NCBI GenBank assembly: GCA_024234505.1
Contig: JACKOD010000001.1
Coordinates: 248,001-312,000, forward strand
Source: Hahellaceae bacterium
GTDB lineage: Bacteria; Pseudomonadota; Gammaproteobacteria; Pseudomonadales; Oleiphilaceae
Direction of reading: 5' to 3'
DNA: 64,000 nt
Positions within the stretch are counted from its first letter, which is position 1. Every line of letters begins with the position of its first letter. Positions 23,876 to 32,934 of the stretch are shown here, in pieces. A program made the translations under genes and the position numbers. Under the pieces are notes generated by a model. The model searched no databases. It had not been told where the DNA came from and saw only the letters and a list, made by a program, of their open reading frames with translations.

Positions 23876-25615
23876 TTATTCGGCTGTTTTAAGGGCCGAA
23901 ACTTTATCTGCTAAAAACGCCATGAGGTCAGACAGTGCGATATTTTGGCTGTCAGAGTCTTTACGGCCTTTGTACTCAACTTCTCCTTGTGCCAAACCGC
24001 GATCACTGATGACAATTCGGTGAGGAATGCCAATGAGCTCCATGTCAGCAAACTTGACGCCAGGTCGTTCATTGCGATCATCTAATAGCACGTCCAGGCC
24101 TTTTGACTGCAATTGTGCATAAATATCTTCACCGGTACTGGCGACCAGCTCTGATTTTTGTGCGTTTAACGGGACTACTGCGATGTGGAATGGCGCGATA
24201 CTTTCCGGCCATAGGATGCCTTTTTCGTCATGGTTTTGTTCGATGGCAGATGCGACAACTCGCGAAACGCCGATGCCGTAGCAGCCCATTTCCATTATGG
24301 TGGCGCGTCCATTTTCATCCAGAACATTGGCGTTCATCGCTTCGCTGTATTTTTTGCCCAGCTTGAAAATGTGTCCTACTTCGATCCCGCGTTTAATAAC
24401 CAGTGTGCCTTTTCCATCAGGGCTGGGGTCACCATTAACAACATTTCGAAGGTCAGCGATGTCGGAAATGTTTGCGTCTCGTGCCCAGTTGACGCCAGCG
24501 TAATGGAAGCCATCTTCGTTTGCACCGCAGACAAAGTCCGCTAAAAGCGCTGCGCTGCGATCAACAATTACCGGAATCGTTATATTTACCGGGCCGATAG
24601 AGCCAGGTTTGCAGCCAATCACTTGCTCAATTTCTGCTTCTGTTGCCATGGTGAGCGGGCTGGCTATGTTCGCGAGCTTTTCTGCTTTAATTTCATTGAG
24701 TGTATGATCTCCACGCAATACCAACGCAACGAGCGGGCACTGACCTTTTTCGTCGGGTATGCCGTTCACAACCAGTGTTTTAATGGTTTGAGACGGAGCT
24801 ATATTAAGAAAAGCAGACACTTCTTCGATGGTTTTCTGATCGGGTGTGGATACTTTCTCCATCGACTGAGTGGGCGCAGGACGTTCGCTCACAGTGGGAA
24901 CAGCTTCAGCCATTTCTATATTGGCGGCAAAATCGCTGTCGGTACTAAACGCGATATCGTCTTCTCCTGATTGTGCCAGTACGTGAAATTCGTGAGACGA
25001 GCTGCCGCCAATACTTCCCGAGTCAGCCTGAACTGCCCTGAAATCTAATCCCAGGCGAGTAAATATACGCGTGTAAGTGGCATGCATCACCTGATAGGTT
25101 TCATCGAGCGAAGCCTGATTCAAATGAAATGAGTACGCGTCCTTCATAAGGAATTCGCGGGCTCTCATTATGCCGAAACGGGGACGACGTTCGTCGCGGA
25201 ATTTCGTTTGAATCTGGTAAAAGTTCGCAGGGAGCTGTTTGTAACTTTTAAGCTCATTGCGAATAAGGTCAGTGATAACCTCCTCATGGGTCGGGCCGAC
25301 GCAAAAATCACGATCATGGCGGTCCTTAATTCGCAGAAGCTCTCCACCGTATTGCTGCCAGCGGCCGGATTCCTCCCAAAGCTCTGCAGGCTGCACTGCG
25401 GGCATCAGGACTTCTTGCGCCCCTGATTTGTCCATCTCTTCGCGAACAATGTTTTCCACTTTGCGCAAGACTTTCAGGCCCATAGGCAACCAGGTATAAA
25501 GGCCAGCGGCCAGTTTGCGGATCATACCCGCGCGCATCATCAGCTGATGGCTGATGACTTCTGCATCGGCGGGAGTTTCTTTTAGGGTGGCTATCAGAAA
25601 GCGGCTTGCTCGCAT
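23876..25615 (-). CDS. proS: prolyl-tRNA synthetase, bacterial type with editing domain
   Basis: 579 residues. Class II core with MRASRFLIATLKETPADAEV at the start, FRDERRPRFGIMRAREF (motif 2) and GCYGIGVSRVVASAIEQ (motif 3). Between motifs 2 and 3 lies the YbaK-like insertion (about 225-400) that hydrolyses Ala-tRNA-Pro; VNGIPDEKGQCPLVALVLRG and KPGSIGPVNI are visible. The C-terminal anticodon-binding domain has LLDDRNERPGVKFADMELIG. First gene of an operon with the transglycosylase and DUF2835 genes. Confidence 0.97.
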   Translation of the reverse strand: MRASRFLIATLKETPADAEVISHQLMMRAGMIRKLAAGLYTWLPMGLKVLRKVENIVREEMDKSGAQEVLMPAVQPAELWEESGRWQQYGGELLRIKDRHDRDFCVGPTHEEVITDLIRNELKSYKQLPANFYQIQTKFRDERRPRFGIMRAREFLMKDAYSFHLNQASLDETYQVMHATYTRIFTRLGLDFRAVQADSGSIGGSSSHEFHVLAQSGEDDIAFSTDSDFAANIEMAEAVPTVSERPAPTQSMEKVSTPDQKTIEEVSAFLNIAPSQTIKTLVVNGIPDEKGQCPLVALVLRGDHTLNEIKAEKLANIASPLTMATEAEIEQVIGCKPGSIGPVNITIPVIVDRSAALLADFVCGANEDGFHYAGVNWARDANISDIADLRNVVNGDPSPDGKGTLVIKRGIEVGHIFKLGKKYSEAMNANVLDENGRATIMEMGCYGIGVSRVVASAIEQNHDEKGILWPESIAPFHIAVVPLNAQKSELVASTGEDIYAQLQSKGLDVLLDDRNERPGVKFADMELIGIPHRIVISDRGLAQGEVEYKGRKDSDSQNIALSDLMAFLADKVSALKTAE

Positions 25616-25798
25616 AGGAATAAAATTCTCGTTTCGTGAAATAAAGTAATGCGCGGGATATCACTTAAAATCAATGCACTTGATACGTCTCGCTATTGTA
25701 AGTGTATGCTCCTCAATCGTACAGTCGTGGTTAATTTATTGTCGTTGTTGCCTGGGGTGTTTCCTGCAACTGCGAAGTGTGATGCAAGGGGAAGGGGT

Positions 25799-26230
25799 GT
25801 GTTAACCGCCAAAGAAGTAGAGACCATTATCAGGGAAGGTGCACCGATGGCCAGGGATATTGATTTGACGGTAGAGAAAATCGGGGCGGGAGGTGCGCGG
25901 GTCCGTGTACCTTTTAATGCTCGAAATGTCCGTCCGGGAGGTACGTTGTCGGGACCGGTGATGATGGCGCTTGCCGATGCGGCCATGTATGCCGCTATTC
26001 TGGGAGCCTTGGGAAAGGTTGAAATGGCGGTCACCAGTAATTTGAATATAAATTTTTTGCAAAAGCCGGCGCCCGCTGATCTGGTTGCAGATGCGTTAGT
26101 AATGAAAATGGGCCGTCGCCTGGCTTTTTGTGAAGTGCGCGTCATGTCTGATCGGCATGACGGATTGGTTGCTCACGTCACGGGAAGCTATGCGTTACCT
26201 TCCTTCGGTACCAAAGAGCAATTGGACTAA
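25799..26230 (+). CDS. PaaI-family hotdog thioesterase
   Basis: 143 residues from GTG 25799, which has a purine-rich GGGGA site upstream; an ATG at 25649 would add 50 atypical residues. The hotdog core shows VRVPFNARNVRPGGTLSGP, MMALADAAMYAAI (the central helix) and TSNLNINFLQKP, as in 4HBT/PaaI enzymes that hydrolyse acyl-CoA thioesters. Substrate unknown. Divergent from proS. Confidence 0.85.
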   Translation: MLTAKEVETIIREGAPMARDIDLTVEKIGAGGARVRVPFNARNVRPGGTLSGPVMMALADAAMYAAILGALGKVEMAVTSNLNINFLQKPAPADLVADALVMKMGRRLAFCEVRVMSDRHDGLVAHVTGSYALPSFGTKEQLD

Positions 26231-26345
26231 ATTAGAGCAACAACTCAAAAAACATGACGTAGCTCACAGTTTGAACTCAGGCTTTGTCTAAAATTTGCCC
26301 TCTATTTTAGGTACGCGTGTTCCGATCAGGGATTGAGGTAGGCTT

Positions 26346-27926
26346 GTGGCAAAATTTAAATATGCCTGGATGCAGTACGCCAGCATAACAACCATCATGG
26401 GGTTAACCGGATGTTCAACCCCCCAGCCAAAACCCATGGCAGACAATGCGCCAATTTATCCGGCAACCGTTGGACAGGCCACCACAGTGACAGATATTTC
26501 GGACTATCGTTCCGGGTATCGTTTTTTGCCGAAGCCTTCGGGTCGTCCTACCGAGATCAGTTTCTGGATCACGCGTGATGAGTCGGGGAATTTTCATGTG
26601 CCATGGGAGTGGGGAGGGGATGTTGATATTGCCGGGAGTGAGCATATTGCTGTTGATCCGGTAGCAAAAACCATTTCACTGGATTTCGGTGTGCACAATG
26701 GCAAATTTGAATGTAGTCGCTTTGAGCGCGTAGATGATCGCGAGCAGTATGGATATTCGCCTTGTTCAAGTATATTCAGTCGCTTTCCCGCTCGCCCTCC
26801 CGCTTATCAACCACCGGAAATACCCGCGCCAACGCCTTTGAGCGCCTTTGATCGCTGGAGAGGCAAAAAAGAAGTCGTGGTTACACCGCCTCCTGCACCT
26901 CCTGAGCCGCAGGCGATTGTGAGCATTAGTGTAGATAGTGTCGCTTTGGCGGCGCTCCAATTGAATCTGTTCAATACTGCAGAAGCGATTGTTGAGGGTG
27001 AAGAAATCGGTTCAAAGATGTCGGCAAAGGATGTTTATTCCAAGCTCAAAACAACCGGGCGGGCCTTTGAATCCGATATTCGTGTGAAGCAGGAAAAAAT
27101 CATCGGGGAGTATGTTTCGGCAGCGAAGGTGCAGCCAAAGGTTATTGCTTATCAGGTAATTGATCGTTCCGGCTATTATGGCTATGACGCAAAATGGACC
27201 GGACGTGTCGAAGTCCAGCCGAATACATACAAGAAGAGGCAGTTCTCCTATGCGGATATTGCCAATGAAATGCAAGAGATAGATACCTCGAATGCAATTG
27301 CGCCCATTGCAAATATCCTCGCAGCACGAATGAAGCAGCAGTATAAAAAAGATGTCGCACAGGTCACGCGGGATCTTGCTCAGGTGACCCGCCTTTACGG
27401 AGTGGAGTGCCATTACCCTGAGGTTATTGGCGGGTATAAAGTGGCGGTGCGCTGTCCATCTTCTACCGCTCGAACCGACTCAGGTTTCGAGATACCAGTG
27501 ACTGTTGAAATCCTTGCGAGAAAGTTCGGTGTCATTGTGCCCAGCTATGCCAGTCATAATAGCGATGTTTCTGTGGTGGTAGATGGCGAGTTTTTGTCTG
27601 TCAGAAATAATCAGAATCACTCTTTGAGGTTACGCGCTCTAGTGATTGATGTGAATGGTACGCAACAATCCATTGCTTTAGAGGGTAGAGAAGTTAATGC
27701 CGTCGATGGCCAGTTGCAGATGCGCGTCTCTGAAGAATTTGCTGACGAGATGAAAGCTAAGTTAAACGTCCCCTTTGTGAGCAGAAGAGAAGCAGTTTCC
27801 AAAATACTTCGATTTGGCGTCACGCTGGACTATGAGGTTGTGCTGGCGGATGGCTTGCCTTCAGAGGTAAGGCAGTTGACGCAAAATACCGAATATCGTC
27901 TCCACGACCTCTTATCAGCTAGATAG
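26346..27926 (+). CDS. uncharacterised lipoprotein
   Basis: 526 residues from GTG 26346, with GAGGT six bases upstream. The signal ends in LTGC, so Cys23 is the lipid anchor. Residues of about 30-145 form a Trp/Gly-rich domain (FHVPWEWGGDVDIAG); 148-200 is a proline-rich linker (RPPAYQPPEIPAPTP, TPPPAPPEP); the rest is mixed alpha/beta. I do not recognise a family. It stands alone between a thioesterase gene and xseA. Probably in the outer or inner membrane facing the periplasm. Confidence 0.7.
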   Translation: MAKFKYAWMQYASITTIMGLTGCSTPQPKPMADNAPIYPATVGQATTVTDISDYRSGYRFLPKPSGRPTEISFWITRDESGNFHVPWEWGGDVDIAGSEHIAVDPVAKTISLDFGVHNGKFECSRFERVDDREQYGYSPCSSIFSRFPARPPAYQPPEIPAPTPLSAFDRWRGKKEVVVTPPPAPPEPQAIVSISVDSVALAALQLNLFNTAEAIVEGEEIGSKMSAKDVYSKLKTTGRAFESDIRVKQEKIIGEYVSAAKVQPKVIAYQVIDRSGYYGYDAKWTGRVEVQPNTYKKRQFSYADIANEMQEIDTSNAIAPIANILAARMKQQYKKDVAQVTRDLAQVTRLYGVECHYPEVIGGYKVAVRCPSSTARTDSGFEIPVTVEILARKFGVIVPSYASHNSDVSVVVDGEFLSVRNNQNHSLRLRALVIDVNGTQQSIALEGREVNAVDGQLQMRVSEEFADEMKAKLNVPFVSRREAVSKILRFGVTLDYEVVLADGLPSEVRQLTQNTEYRLHDLLSAR

Positions 27927-28013
27927 CGTTGGTATGGGAATCAAAAAGTTAGCAGGCTTTTACAAATAATTTGTTAAATGTTTGTAAAATTGTGGTCGCC
28001 ATGCTAATAATTA

Positions 28014-28094
28014 TGGGCAAGGCACTCGTAGCAAGTGGTTAGAGTGTCGGGTCTTGTGTCAAGGATGAGCCTCATTCGGTTGAGGCATTTTCGT
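28014..28094 (+). ncRNA. weak candidate small RNA
   Basis: TTGTAA (27982-27987), 18-base spacer and AATAAT (28006-28011) predict a start near 28014. The following 80 bases fold by eye into a GGCACTC/GAGTGTC stem and a GCCTCA-TTCGGT-TGAGGC stem followed by a short T-run, with AAGGATG between them. It may equally be the 3' end of the lipoprotein mRNA. Confidence 0.25.
28069..28091 (+). terminator. hairpin with short T-run after the lipoprotein gene
   Basis: GCCTCA and TGAGGC around a six-base loop, followed by ATTTT. The stem is short, so activity is uncertain. Confidence 0.45.
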
Positions 28095-28106
28095 ATTTGA
28101 GAAATC

Positions 28107-28144
28107 AAGGGGTAAAAAGTTTTAGCTTTTTAGTAGTACCCCTT
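28107..28144. terminator. long A/T-rich hairpin between convergent genes
   Basis: AAGGGGTA (28107-28114) pairs with TACCCCTT (28137-28144); the inner AAAAAG and CTTTTT extend the stem. T-rich sequence follows on the plus strand. It could end transcription from either side. Confidence 0.45.
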
Positions 28145-28232
28145 TCTTCTTTTGTTTCCCGTTTTTTAACCCTTGTCTTTCGCTTGTTTTCAGGCTGATT
28201 TCGCGTCCGGTGACGAGATGCTACGTAACGTG

Positions 28233-29597
28233 CTACTTCTGTAGCGGGCCAATCTTGAAGGTTGTGCGGCCATCGCCAAATTGCAGTGTCAGATCTTTTC
28301 CTTCTTCAACGCGGTTTTTGCTAGTCACTACATGCTGGTCACAAAATGCAATGGCATAACCTCGTTCCAGCGTGGCCAAAGGGCTAAGCGCCTGAAGGTG
28401 TCGTGCTTTTTCTGAAAGTCGGGTGCTTTTGTAGTGAATGTTTTGCCGTATCGACTGATTTAAGCGCGTTGCCAGAGAGGTGAGTTGACGGGTTGTCATC
28501 TGTAATTTCTGACTAGGGCTGCTCAGACGAAGTGATTGGTTTGCGCTTTTATATCTCTGCCATTTTGCGTCCAATTGATGTTGGAGGGTGAGATGCAAGC
28601 GGCGTTGGAGTTGTGCCAATTGGCGTGCTTGCAGCTCAAGGCGCTGGAGGGGGGAGGTAAGTCGTTGTGAAAGATTGCGTGTCTCCCGCGAACAGCGCTC
28701 TAGTCTGGCTGTTATGCCGGCTGTCAGTCTGTGTTCAAAAAGATCCAGGCGCTGTTGTAATTCGAATTGATCGGGGGTGAGCAACTCTGCTGCCGCAGAA
28801 GGGGTGGGCGCTCTAAGATCGGCGACGAAATCTGCAATACTGAAATCTACTTCGTGGCCCACCGCGCTAACAATCGGCAGGCGGCTTGCTGCGATGGCTC
28901 GGGCAACCGCTTCTTCATTGAACGGCCATAAATCTTCTAGTGATCCGCCCCCTCGTCCGACGACAAGTACATCGCACGTTGAGTGTTGATTCGCCAGGGC
29001 AATGGCTTTGCAAATAGCCTGGGCTGCGGCATCGCCTTGAACGAGGGTCGGATACAGTGTGACCTGCATGGCGGGAAAACGCCGTTCAATAACGCTCAAA
29101 ATGTCGTGTATCGCAGCGCCGGTAGGCGAGGTCACTACGCCAATACGTTTGGGCCATGCGGGAATGGGCCTTTTTCGCCTGGTTTCAAATAACCCTTCTT
29201 GTGCGAGACGGGATTTTAATTGATCAAAGGCTTTTTGCAGTGCGCCCAGACCAAAAGGCTCAATATGCTCAATGTTGAGCTGATATTCGCCTCGACTTTC
29301 AAATAGCGTGACGCGTGCACGAACCATCATTAAATCGCCATTCGCGGGCACAAACCTGAGCTTTTGATTAAAGCCTTTGAACATTGCGCATCGTATCTGG
29401 GCTTTGTCGTCTTTTAATGTGAAATACCAATGACCGGACGCGGGGCGAGTAAATCCCGAGATTTCTCCCTGTACCAGCACTTGCATAAAACTCACTTCCA
29501 GAAGTTTTTTTGCCTGGCGGTTGAGCTCGCTGACACTGAATGCGTGATCTGATGTGCCCGCAGGAGCAACGTTTGTGGTGTTTTCTGTCAATTGCAT
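28233..29597 (-). CDS. xseA: exodeoxyribonuclease VII large subunit
   Basis: Catalytic subunit of the single-strand exonuclease XseAB. 454 residues: N-terminal OB-fold (about 20-115, HWYFTLKDDKAQIRCAMF), then the catalytic domain with PTGAAIHDI and VGRGGGSLEDLWPFNEE, a long Arg/Gln/Leu-rich coiled-coil region (about 290-400), and a C-terminal LERGYAIAF segment. xseB is not in the window. Divergent from guaB, the usual arrangement. Confidence 0.95.
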   Translation of the reverse strand: MQLTENTTNVAPAGTSDHAFSVSELNRQAKKLLEVSFMQVLVQGEISGFTRPASGHWYFTLKDDKAQIRCAMFKGFNQKLRFVPANGDLMMVRARVTLFESRGEYQLNIEHIEPFGLGALQKAFDQLKSRLAQEGLFETRRKRPIPAWPKRIGVVTSPTGAAIHDILSVIERRFPAMQVTLYPTLVQGDAAAQAICKAIALANQHSTCDVLVVGRGGGSLEDLWPFNEEAVARAIAASRLPIVSAVGHEVDFSIADFVADLRAPTPSAAAELLTPDQFELQQRLDLFEHRLTAGITARLERCSRETRNLSQRLTSPLQRLELQARQLAQLQRRLHLTLQHQLDAKWQRYKSANQSLRLSSPSQKLQMTTRQLTSLATRLNQSIRQNIHYKSTRLSEKARHLQALSPLATLERGYAIAFCDQHVVTSKNRVEEGKDLTLQFGDGRTTFKIGPLQK

Positions 29598-29624
29598 GAG
29601 TTTGATACAACATTTAGGGGTTAG

Positions 29625-29653
29625 TTTACGAATAATGCCGATATATATATAAT
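29625..29653 (+). promoter_or_regulatory. guaB promoter
   Basis: TTTACG (29625-29630), 17-base spacer, perfect TATAAT (29648-29653). The palindrome AATCGTTCGATT (29651-29662) overlaps the start region and may be an operator. Confidence 0.6.
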
Positions 29654-29673
29654 CGTTCGATTGTACTTGGCAA
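29644..29673 (-). promoter_or_regulatory. xseA promoter overlapping that of guaB
   Basis: Minus-strand TTGCCA (29673-29668), 18-base spacer, TATATA (29649-29644). Its -10 shares the (TA)n stretch with the guaB -10. Confidence 0.45.
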
Positions 29674-29692
29674 GTTGGAAGGCTACTCCCTT

Positions 29693-31162
29693 ATGCTGCG
29701 AATTGCACAAGAAGCACTTACGTTTGATGATGTTCTTTTAATTCCTGGTTATTCAGAAGTTTTACCTCGCGACGTGTCTTTGAAAACAAGGCTTACACGC
29801 GAGATCGAACTCAATATCCCCCTTGTGTCGGCGGCGATGGATACGGTCACCGAAGCCAAACTGGCAATTGCCATGGCGCAGGAGGGCGGCATAGGGATTA
29901 TGCACAAAAATATGACGATCGAGCAGCAGGCCGCTGCAGTTCGCGCCGTAAAGAAATACGAAAGTGGCGTGGTCAAAGATCCGATTACCGTGTCACCCGA
30001 GACTTCTGTCCGGGAGCTTTTGGACATCACATTTGCAAACAAGATTTCCGGTTTGCCCGTGGTTGATGGTAAAGATCTGGTAGGCATTGTGACGGGGCGC
30101 GATATCCGATTCGAAGGACGACTGGATACGAAAGTGTCAGAAATCATGACGCCTAAAGACAAGCTCGTCACTGTGAAAGAAGGTACCGATCTTGAAACGG
30201 TTAAGAATCTTCTGCATAAACACCGCATTGAAAAGGTGTTGGTGGTAAACGAGGATTTCGAACTTAAAGGTTTGGTGACCGTTAAGGATATTCAGAAAGC
30301 GCAGGATTTTCCCAATGCGTGTAAAGACTCATTGGGTCGTCTCCGTGTGGGCGCTGCCGTAGGAACCGGAGCTGATACCGGTGAGCGTGTTGCCGCACTG
30401 GTTAACGCCGGGGTCGATGTGCTGGTGGTTGATACCGCGCACGGGCACTCAAAGGGTGTGATTGAGCGTGTTCGCTGGGTAAAAGAGAACTTTCCTGAAG
30501 TGCAGGTTGTCGGTGGTAACATTGCTACCGCAGAAGCTGCACTGGCCCTGGCCGATGCTGGCGCTGATGCCGTTAAAGTGGGAATTGGACCCGGATCTAT
30601 TTGTACAACGCGTATTGTTGCCGGTATTGGCGTTCCGCAGATTTCGGCGGTTGCCAACGTAGCCGCGGCACTGAAAGATCGCGGTGTTCCTGTCATTGCT
30701 GATGGGGGGATTCGCTTCTCGGGTGATATCGCCAAGGCAATTGCGGCTGGTGCAAACTGTATCATGGTAGGCAGCTTGCTTGCCGGTACGGATGAGGCAC
30801 CGGGTGAGGTTGAGCTGTACCAGGGTCGTAGCTATAAAGCGTATCGTGGAATGGGATCTTTAGGCGCCATGGGGCAAACCCAAGGGTCCAGTGATCGCTA
30901 CTTCCAGGACAGTACGGCGGGCGTGGATAAACTGGTGCCGGAAGGGATAGAAGGTCGCGTAGCCTGCAAGGGGCCGATGGCGAATATCGTGCATCAGCTT
31001 ATTGGTGGACTGCGTGCTGCGATGGGATACACCGGAAGCAGTAATATTGAAGAAATGAGGACAAAGCCTCAGTTCACACGTATTACATCGGCGGGCATGA
31101 AGGAAAGTCATGTTCATGATGTCACAATTACCAAAGAAGCCCCCAATTATCGGGTAGGTTAG
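29693..31162 (+). CDS. guaB: IMP dehydrogenase
   Basis: Oxidises IMP to XMP, the committed step to GMP. 489 residues from ATG 29693, exactly the usual length; an upstream TTG would add six residues. The (beta/alpha)8 core is interrupted by two CBS domains (about 95-205). The catalytic cysteine loop is GPGSICTTRIV; the flap contains YRGMGSLGAM. Followed by guaA after a 117-base gap containing a long hairpin. Confidence 0.97.
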   Translation: MLRIAQEALTFDDVLLIPGYSEVLPRDVSLKTRLTREIELNIPLVSAAMDTVTEAKLAIAMAQEGGIGIMHKNMTIEQQAAAVRAVKKYESGVVKDPITVSPETSVRELLDITFANKISGLPVVDGKDLVGIVTGRDIRFEGRLDTKVSEIMTPKDKLVTVKEGTDLETVKNLLHKHRIEKVLVVNEDFELKGLVTVKDIQKAQDFPNACKDSLGRLRVGAAVGTGADTGERVAALVNAGVDVLVVDTAHGHSKGVIERVRWVKENFPEVQVVGGNIATAEAALALADAGADAVKVGIGPGSICTTRIVAGIGVPQISAVANVAAALKDRGVPVIADGGIRFSGDIAKAIAAGANCIMVGSLLAGTDEAPGEVELYQGRSYKAYRGMGSLGAMGQTQGSSDRYFQDSTAGVDKLVPEGIEGRVACKGPMANIVHQLIGGLRAAMGYTGSSNIEEMRTKPQFTRITSAGMKESHVHDVTITKEAPNYRVG

Positions 31163-31178
31163 TAATATAGTTGCAGTG

Positions 31179-31238
31179 ACGGGGTTTTCAGTCGTCAGGT
31201 GCTGAGCATGGGCTCAGCTGACGATTGAGCCCCGTTTT
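31179..31238 (+). terminator. long imperfect hairpin between guaB and guaA
   Basis: ACGGGG (31179-31184) pairs with CCCCGT (31230-31235), enclosing CGTCAG/CTGACG and GCTGAGC/GCTCAGC arms, with TTTT at the end. It may partly terminate transcription and set the guaB to guaA ratio. Confidence 0.6.
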
Positions 31239-31279
31239 GCGTTATTTTCCTGTTATTTTATCGAAATGGCTTGTTGATC

Positions 31280-32857
31280 ATGGCTCAAGATATTCACGCT
31301 CATCGCATTCTTATTCTGGATTTTGGTTCTCAATATACACAGCTTATCGCACGTCGCATTCGAGAAATCGGCGTTTACTGTGAAATTCGCGCGTTCGACA
31401 TGTCCGAAGACGAAATTCGCGATTTTGCACCCAAAGGGGTTGTGCTGGCTGGCGGGCCAGAATCCGTCACGGAAGAAGGTAGCCCGAGAGCACCGGAGTG
31501 TATCTTTACGATGGGGTTGCCGGTATTGGGTATTTGCTATGGCATGCAGACCATGGCAGAGCAGTTGGGCGGAAAAGTGGCGAGTTCCGATCTGCGCGAA
31601 TTTGGATATGCCCAGGTTAAAATTCAATCAGCCGGAGATTTGCTGTCAGATATTCGGGATCACCTCACGGAACAAGGAGAGGCGCTGATCGATGTCTGGA
31701 TGAGCCATGGTGACAAAGTGGTGGTGATGCCCGAGGGCTTCCAGCTTATGGCCTCCACTGAAAGTGCGCCTATTGCAGGGATGTATCATGCCGAGAAGCA
31801 TTTCTATGGAGTGCAGTTTCATCCAGAAGTAACCCATACTCTGCAAGGTAAGCGCATGCTGGAGCATTTTGCGCTGAATATTTGTGGATGTGACGCGTTG
31901 TGGACGCCCAGTCATATTGTTTCAGATGCGATTGCAAAAGTTCAGCAGTTGGTGGGCACTGACAAGGTGCTGCTTGGGCTTTCTGGTGGTGTGGATTCTT
32001 CTGTGGTGGCAGCACTACTGCACCGGGCGATCGGTGATCAACTGACCTGCGTCTTTGTGGATAATGGCCTGTTGCGTCTTCACGAAGGTGATCAGGTGAT
32101 GGACATGTTTGCCAAGAATATGGGCGTTCGGGTTATTCGGGCAAACGCCGAGGAGCAATTTCTGTCCCTGTTGAAAGGGGTGAGTGATCCAGAGCAGAAG
32201 CGCAAAATTATCGGAAATACCTTTATTGATGTTTTTGATGCTGAAGCTACGAAAATCAAGGATGTAAACTGGCTGGCACAGGGAACGATTTACCCTGATG
32301 TTATCGAGTCTGCAGCGGCGAAAACCGGTAAGGCACACGTCATCAAATCTCACCATAACGTGGGTGGTTTGCCTGAAGACATGAAAATGAAGCTGGTTGA
32401 ACCTTTGCGGGAGCTGTTTAAAGATGAGGTTCGCAAAATCGGTCTTGAGTTAGGCTTGCCTTATGACATGGTATACCGCCATCCTTTCCCTGGACCAGGC
32501 CTGGGGGTGCGTATATTGGGAGAAGTGCGTAAGGAGTATGCCGATATTTTACGCAAGGCGGATGCGATCTTTATTGAAGAATTGCACCGTTCGGGTTATT
32601 ACCACAAAACAAGTCAGGCATTCGCTGTCTTTTTACCCGTTAAGTCAGTGGGTGTGGTGGGCGATGCGCGTCGTTATGAGTATGTTGTTGCTCTCAGAGC
32701 AGTAGAAACCATCGATTTTATGACGGCTCGTTGGGCGCATCTGCCGTATGAGTTGCTGGAGCTGGTATCGAATCGAATCATTAACGAAATCTCGGGGATC
32801 TCGCGTGTGACGTATGACGTTTCGTCCAAGCCGCCAGCGACAATTGAGTGGGAGTGA
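31280..32857 (+). CDS. guaA: GMP synthase (glutamine-hydrolysing)
   Basis: Converts XMP to GMP using glutamine and ATP. 525 residues from ATG 31280, the standard length. The N-terminal class I amidotransferase has the nucleophile in GICYGMQ and the His-Glu pair in FHPEVTH. The ATP-pyrophosphatase domain has LSGGVDSSVVAALLH. The C-terminal dimerisation domain has RHPFPGPGLGVRILGEV and ends in PPATIEWE. Confidence 0.97.
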   Translation: MAQDIHAHRILILDFGSQYTQLIARRIREIGVYCEIRAFDMSEDEIRDFAPKGVVLAGGPESVTEEGSPRAPECIFTMGLPVLGICYGMQTMAEQLGGKVASSDLREFGYAQVKIQSAGDLLSDIRDHLTEQGEALIDVWMSHGDKVVVMPEGFQLMASTESAPIAGMYHAEKHFYGVQFHPEVTHTLQGKRMLEHFALNICGCDALWTPSHIVSDAIAKVQQLVGTDKVLLGLSGGVDSSVVAALLHRAIGDQLTCVFVDNGLLRLHEGDQVMDMFAKNMGVRVIRANAEEQFLSLLKGVSDPEQKRKIIGNTFIDVFDAEATKIKDVNWLAQGTIYPDVIESAAAKTGKAHVIKSHHNVGGLPEDMKMKLVEPLRELFKDEVRKIGLELGLPYDMVYRHPFPGPGLGVRILGEVRKEYADILRKADAIFIEELHRSGYYHKTSQAFAVFLPVKSVGVVGDARRYEYVVALRAVETIDFMTARWAHLPYELLELVSNRIINEISGISRVTYDVSSKPPATIEWE

Positions 32858-32934
32858 TACCCGATTTTGATCGCTATGTAGTTGAGAGTCGGATGCTGCC
32901 ATGAGCAAGACTGGAAGATACGGAAGGTGAGGTA

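Larger units (their letters stand above)
27927..28232. other. 306-base gap with hairpins between the lipoprotein gene and xseA
   Basis: No credible ORF. It contains a promoter-like pair at 27982-28011, a hairpin at 28069-28086 followed by ATTTTC, and a longer A/T-rich hairpin at 28107-28144 (AAGGGGTA pairing with TACCCCTT). These could be terminators for the convergent genes, or a short RNA gene; see the separate entry. Confidence 0.5.
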
